A DNA stretch of 64,000 nt from Kitasatospora sp. NBC_01287 (GTDB lineage Bacteria > Actinomycetota > Actinomycetes > Streptomycetales > Streptomycetaceae), in NCBI RefSeq assembly GCF_026340565.1, contig NZ_JAPEPB010000001.1, forward strand, positions 3,510,501 through 3,574,500. The letters are read 5' to 3'. How positions within the stretch are numbered: the first letter of the stretch is position 1; every line of letters starts with the position of its first letter. The translations under genes and the position numbers were made by a program. Shown piece after piece: positions 62,049 to 64,000 of the stretch. A model generated the notes under the pieces. The model was not told the DNA's origin. It saw only the letters and a list, made by a program, of their open reading frames with translations, and searched no databases.

Positions 62049-62499
62049 GCCGCCGGAACACCCCGAACCGCGCGGCCAGCCCCGGCCAGCGGCCCAGCGG
62101 GCGGGCGCAGAGCAGCCGCTCCAGCCAGCCGGCCGGCGCCAGCCAGACCGGGTTCGGGGCGATCCGCAGCAGCACCCGGCCCAGCACCAGATCGTCAGGT
62201 ACCGGGCCGTACTCCCGGCTGTCGTTCTCCACGAACTGGTTGTCGGAGAGCAGCCACCAGCCCTTGGCCCGCCGCTCGGTGGCCCGTTTGACCACCAGCA
62301 GGTCCTGCCGGAGCGGGTGCCGCACCAGCACCACGGCGCCGGGCCGCACCCGGGCGCCGTACCTGACCACCAGCCGGTCACCGTGGTAGAGGGTGGGGAC
62401 CATCGAGGGCCCGGCCACGTCCATCAGCCCGAACGGGACCAACCCACCCTCCGTACGCTCCACGGGCTCTGGGCCCGCGTCAGTGCCCTTTCGCCGCAT
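62032..62499 (-). CDS. sodX: Nickel-type superoxide dismutase maturation protease
   Basis: 155 residues, S26 signal-peptidase-like fold. Nucleophile Ser in VAGPSMVPTL, general-base Lys in LLVVKRATE, and the segment LSDNQFVENDSREYG typical of the family. No N-terminal membrane anchor is apparent, unlike LepB, in line with a cytoplasmic processing role. It would remove the 14-residue pro-sequence from SodN to expose the nickel-binding His1. ATG at 62499 (MRRKGTDAG) has GAGGAGG upstream. Divergent from sodN across 198 bp; its 3' end overlaps the CGNR gene. Confidence 0.9.
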   Translation of the reverse strand: MRRKGTDAGPEPVERTEGGLVPFGLMDVAGPSMVPTLYHGDRLVVRYGARVRPGAVVLVRHPLRQDLLVVKRATERRAKGWWLLSDNQFVENDSREYGPVPDDLVLGRVLLRIAPNPVWLAPAGWLERLLCARPLGRWPGLAARFGVFRRLSPEL

Positions 62500-62697
62500 C
62501 GCCGTGCCTCCTCGTCGCGCCAGCCGGTCCGCTCCGTCGCGCACCAGCATCCCGTACATCCTCCAGGGACAACGCGCGCCCGATATCGACCGGTTCCGAC
62601 TCAACCTTTTGCCCTAGGCCGCCGTCCCGGCCGCGAATTCCGGGAAGCCGCGGGGTAGTCTCAGGCCCGGGAAGACGATCTCCAAGGAAGGACTCAC

Positions 62698-63093
62698 ATG
62701 CTCTCTCGCCTGTTTGCGCCGCGGGTCACCGCTCACGCCCACTGCGACCTGCCCTGCGGTGTCTACGACCCCGCTCAGGCGCGGATCGAGGCCGAGTCGG
62801 TGAAGGGTACTCAGGAGAAGTACCAGGCCAACGAGGACGCCCACTTCCGCGCGCGCGCCATCATCATCAAGGAGCAGCGCGCCGAGGCCGTCAAGCACCA
62901 CCTGTCGGTCCTGTGGAGCGACTACTTCAAGGCCCCGCACTTCGAGAAGTACCCCGAGCTGCACCAGCTCTTCAACGACGCGCTGAAGGCCGCCTCGGCC
63001 GCCAAGGCCTCGACGGACCCGGCCACCGGCCAGACGCTGCTGGACTACATCGCCCAGATCGACAAGATCTTCTGGGAGACCAAGCAGGCCTGA
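62698..63093 (+). CDS. sodN: Nickel-containing superoxide dismutase
   Basis: 131 residues. A 14-residue pro-sequence MLSRLFAPRVTAHA precedes HCDLPCGVYDP, the nickel hook in which His1, Cys2 and Cys6 bind the metal after cleavage; the rest is the helical bundle typical of NiSOD hexamers. It detoxifies superoxide in the cytoplasm. ATG at 62698 follows GGAAGGA by 4 nt. In Streptomyces sodN is turned on by nickel, indirectly through Nur and a small RNA derived from sodF; I did not find a Nur palindrome in the 198-bp gap. Its peptidase sodX is divergent. Confidence 0.97.
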   Translation: MLSRLFAPRVTAHAHCDLPCGVYDPAQARIEAESVKGTQEKYQANEDAHFRARAIIIKEQRAEAVKHHLSVLWSDYFKAPHFEKYPELHQLFNDALKAASAAKASTDPATGQTLLDYIAQIDKIFWETKQA

Positions 63094-63113
63094 GGCCGCG
63101 CACGGTCAACCCG

Positions 63114-63155
63114 CGACTGACGCCCTTCGCTCCTTCGAGTGAAGGGCGTCAGTCG
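63114..63155 (+). terminator. 15-bp hairpin after sodN
   Basis: CGACTGACGCCCTTC and GAAGGGCGTCAGTCG with a 12-nt loop that can add two more pairs, 21 nt after the stop. Confidence 0.88.
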
Positions 63156-63182
63156 TGCCCGGACCCCAGTACCCTCGGAAGC

Positions 63183-63671
63183 ATGATCAGAAGCGCCGTC
63201 GCCGAGGACGTCCCCACCATCATCGAGCTGATCCGCGAACTCGCGGAGTACGAAAAGGCCCTGGACCAGGCCAAGGCCACCGAGGAGCAACTGCGCGAGG
63301 CCCTCTTCGGCGCGCACCCGGCGGTCTTCGCCCTGATCGCCGAGTCCGTCGACGAGGCCACCGGGAGCCACCGGACGGTCGGCTTCGCCCTCTGGTTCCG
63401 CAACTTCTCCACCTGGACCGGCACCCACGGGATCTACCTGGAGGACCTCTACGTGCGCCCCGCCGAACGCGGCGGCGGCCACGGCAAGGCCCTGCTCACC
63501 GAACTGGCCCGGATCGCGGTGGAGCGCGGCTACGGTCGCCTGGAGTGGGCGGTGCTGGACTGGAACGAGCCCTCGATCGGCTTCTACAAGTCGCTCGGCG
63601 CCCAGCCGATGGACGAGTGGACGACCTTCAGGTTGGCCGGCGAACCGCTGCGCGAGCTGGGAAAGCGCTGA
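63183..63671 (+). CDS. GNAT-family N-acetyltransferase
   Basis: 162 residues. Acetyl-CoA-binding motif A is YLEDLYVRPAERGGGHGKAL (about 90-109), followed by RLEWAVLDWNEPSIGFYKSLGA, the typical motif B. The family resembles diamine/spermidine-type and thialysine acetyltransferases (ENLYVRPxxRGxGxGkaLL and DWNxxAxxFYxxLGA), so a small amine may be the acceptor; unproven. The ATG at 63183 (MIRSAVAEDV) lies 28 bp after the sodN terminator, with only GGAAG 1-2 nt before it, so a leaderless transcript is possible. Confidence 0.9.
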   Translation: MIRSAVAEDVPTIIELIRELAEYEKALDQAKATEEQLREALFGAHPAVFALIAESVDEATGSHRTVGFALWFRNFSTWTGTHGIYLEDLYVRPAERGGGHGKALLTELARIAVERGYGRLEWAVLDWNEPSIGFYKSLGAQPMDEWTTFRLAGEPLRELGKR

Positions 63672-63886
63672 CGACCTGCGAGGAATCCGGTCACAGGTCG
63701 CGACATCCATCGGCCGATCGCGGTAACGTCTCGGCGGGCGGCCCGCGTCCGGAGCCCCCCGAGCGGGTAGGACTGGGACGTACCGCACCACCCCTCAAGA
63801 CAGTTGGGGCGAAGCAGTTGAGCCAAGCAACAGAACGTGCCGCGGCCCACGGGTCACCAGCACAGCACGTCACCCAGGAGGTGAGG

Positions 63887-64000
63887 GTGTCCCAGATCAA
63901 CGGCGCTGCCGAATCCGGGGACGAAACGGCCGCCACGGATTTCGTGGAGGTCCGACTGCCCGCCCAGGGCGCTTACCTCTCGGTGCTGCGGACGGCCACG
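63887..64000 (+). CDS. Anti-sigma regulatory factor (RsbW-like ATPase), 5' part
   Basis: The frame runs off the right edge after 38 codons: VSQINGAAESGDETAATDF then VEVRLPAQGAYLSVLRTAT. The second part is the start of the HATPase_c fold of Streptomyces anti-sigma factors of the RsbW/PrsH group, which usually precede a SigB-like sigma-factor gene. GTG at 63887 follows AGGAGG by 5 nt; an in-frame TTG at 63818 would add 23 residues. The 215-bp upstream gap carries no other gene. Confidence 0.78.
   Translation, partial: MSQINGAAESGDETAATDFVEVRLPAQGAYLSVLRTAT

Noticed and set aside
62500..62697. Nur-type palindrome controlling sodN
   Set aside because: No TGCAA-N5-TTGCA-like sequence is present in the gap; Nur control of sodN is known to be indirect.

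Overview
The window is one contiguous piece of a very GC-rich chromosome from a Streptomyces-like actinomycete (Streptomycetaceae: Streptomyces, Kitasatospora or a close relative). The evidence is third-position G/C bias, frequent GTG starts, translationally coupled ATGA and GTGA gene junctions, the fused actinobacterial 2-oxoglutarate dehydrogenase (E2 fused to E1), nickel superoxide dismutase beside its maturation peptidase, many Ser/Thr kinases, and DUF4097-PadR and DUF6104 genes. From memory, the order hom-thrC-thrB, lon, two-component pair, kgd, malic enzyme, glutamate-type ABC operon, sodN/sodX resembles the core-chromosome order in Streptomyces coelicolor. I see no insertion sequence, CRISPR array, rRNA or complete mobile element.

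Layout. Positions 1-8.1 kb: aspartate-family synthesis genes on the minus strand (argS, lysA, hom, thrC, thrB) behind an orphan response regulator. Positions 8.3-11.1 kb: tRNA-Arg(CCG), then a small accessory patch with a GntR/HutC regulator, an N-terminally lost Nudix gene and an XRE fragment, possibly the scar of an integrative element. Positions 11.2-18.1 kb: secreted serine protease, a DHA2 drug-type exporter, DUF885 peptidase-like protein, TetR regulator, FAH-family hydrolase. Positions 18.3-20.7 kb: a Ser/Thr kinase with an upstream paralogous pseudokinase. Positions 20.8-29.8 kb: a divergent cluster with all parts of an amino-acid-type ABC importer, an SsuD-like flavin monooxygenase, a 25-residue cysteine-containing leader peptide, an FAD enzyme and a molybdopterin oxidoreductase; I read it as sulfur scavenging.

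Positions 29.8-39.5 kb: NlpC/P60 cell-wall hydrolase, PitA phosphate transporter with a PHO box, MarR-controlled exporter with twin operators, membrane and secreted proteins. Positions 39.9-52.2 kb: Lon with a HAIR-like HspR site, a two-component system whose kinase has almost no extracellular loop, the 2-oxoglutarate dehydrogenase, a membrane Ser/Thr kinase and a DUF6104 small protein. Positions 52.3-64 kb: autoregulated DUF4097-PadR pair, MDR oxidoreductase, malic enzyme, an ABC operon with two tandem binding proteins, a CGNR regulator, sodX/sodN, an acetyltransferase and the start of an anti-sigma-factor-like ATPase.

Two structural themes recur. Most transcription units end at long GC-rich hairpins. 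Several unrelated genes also have short tandem repeats (units of 12-34 bp) laid directly over or against their stop codons; I could not explain this by any standard feature type.
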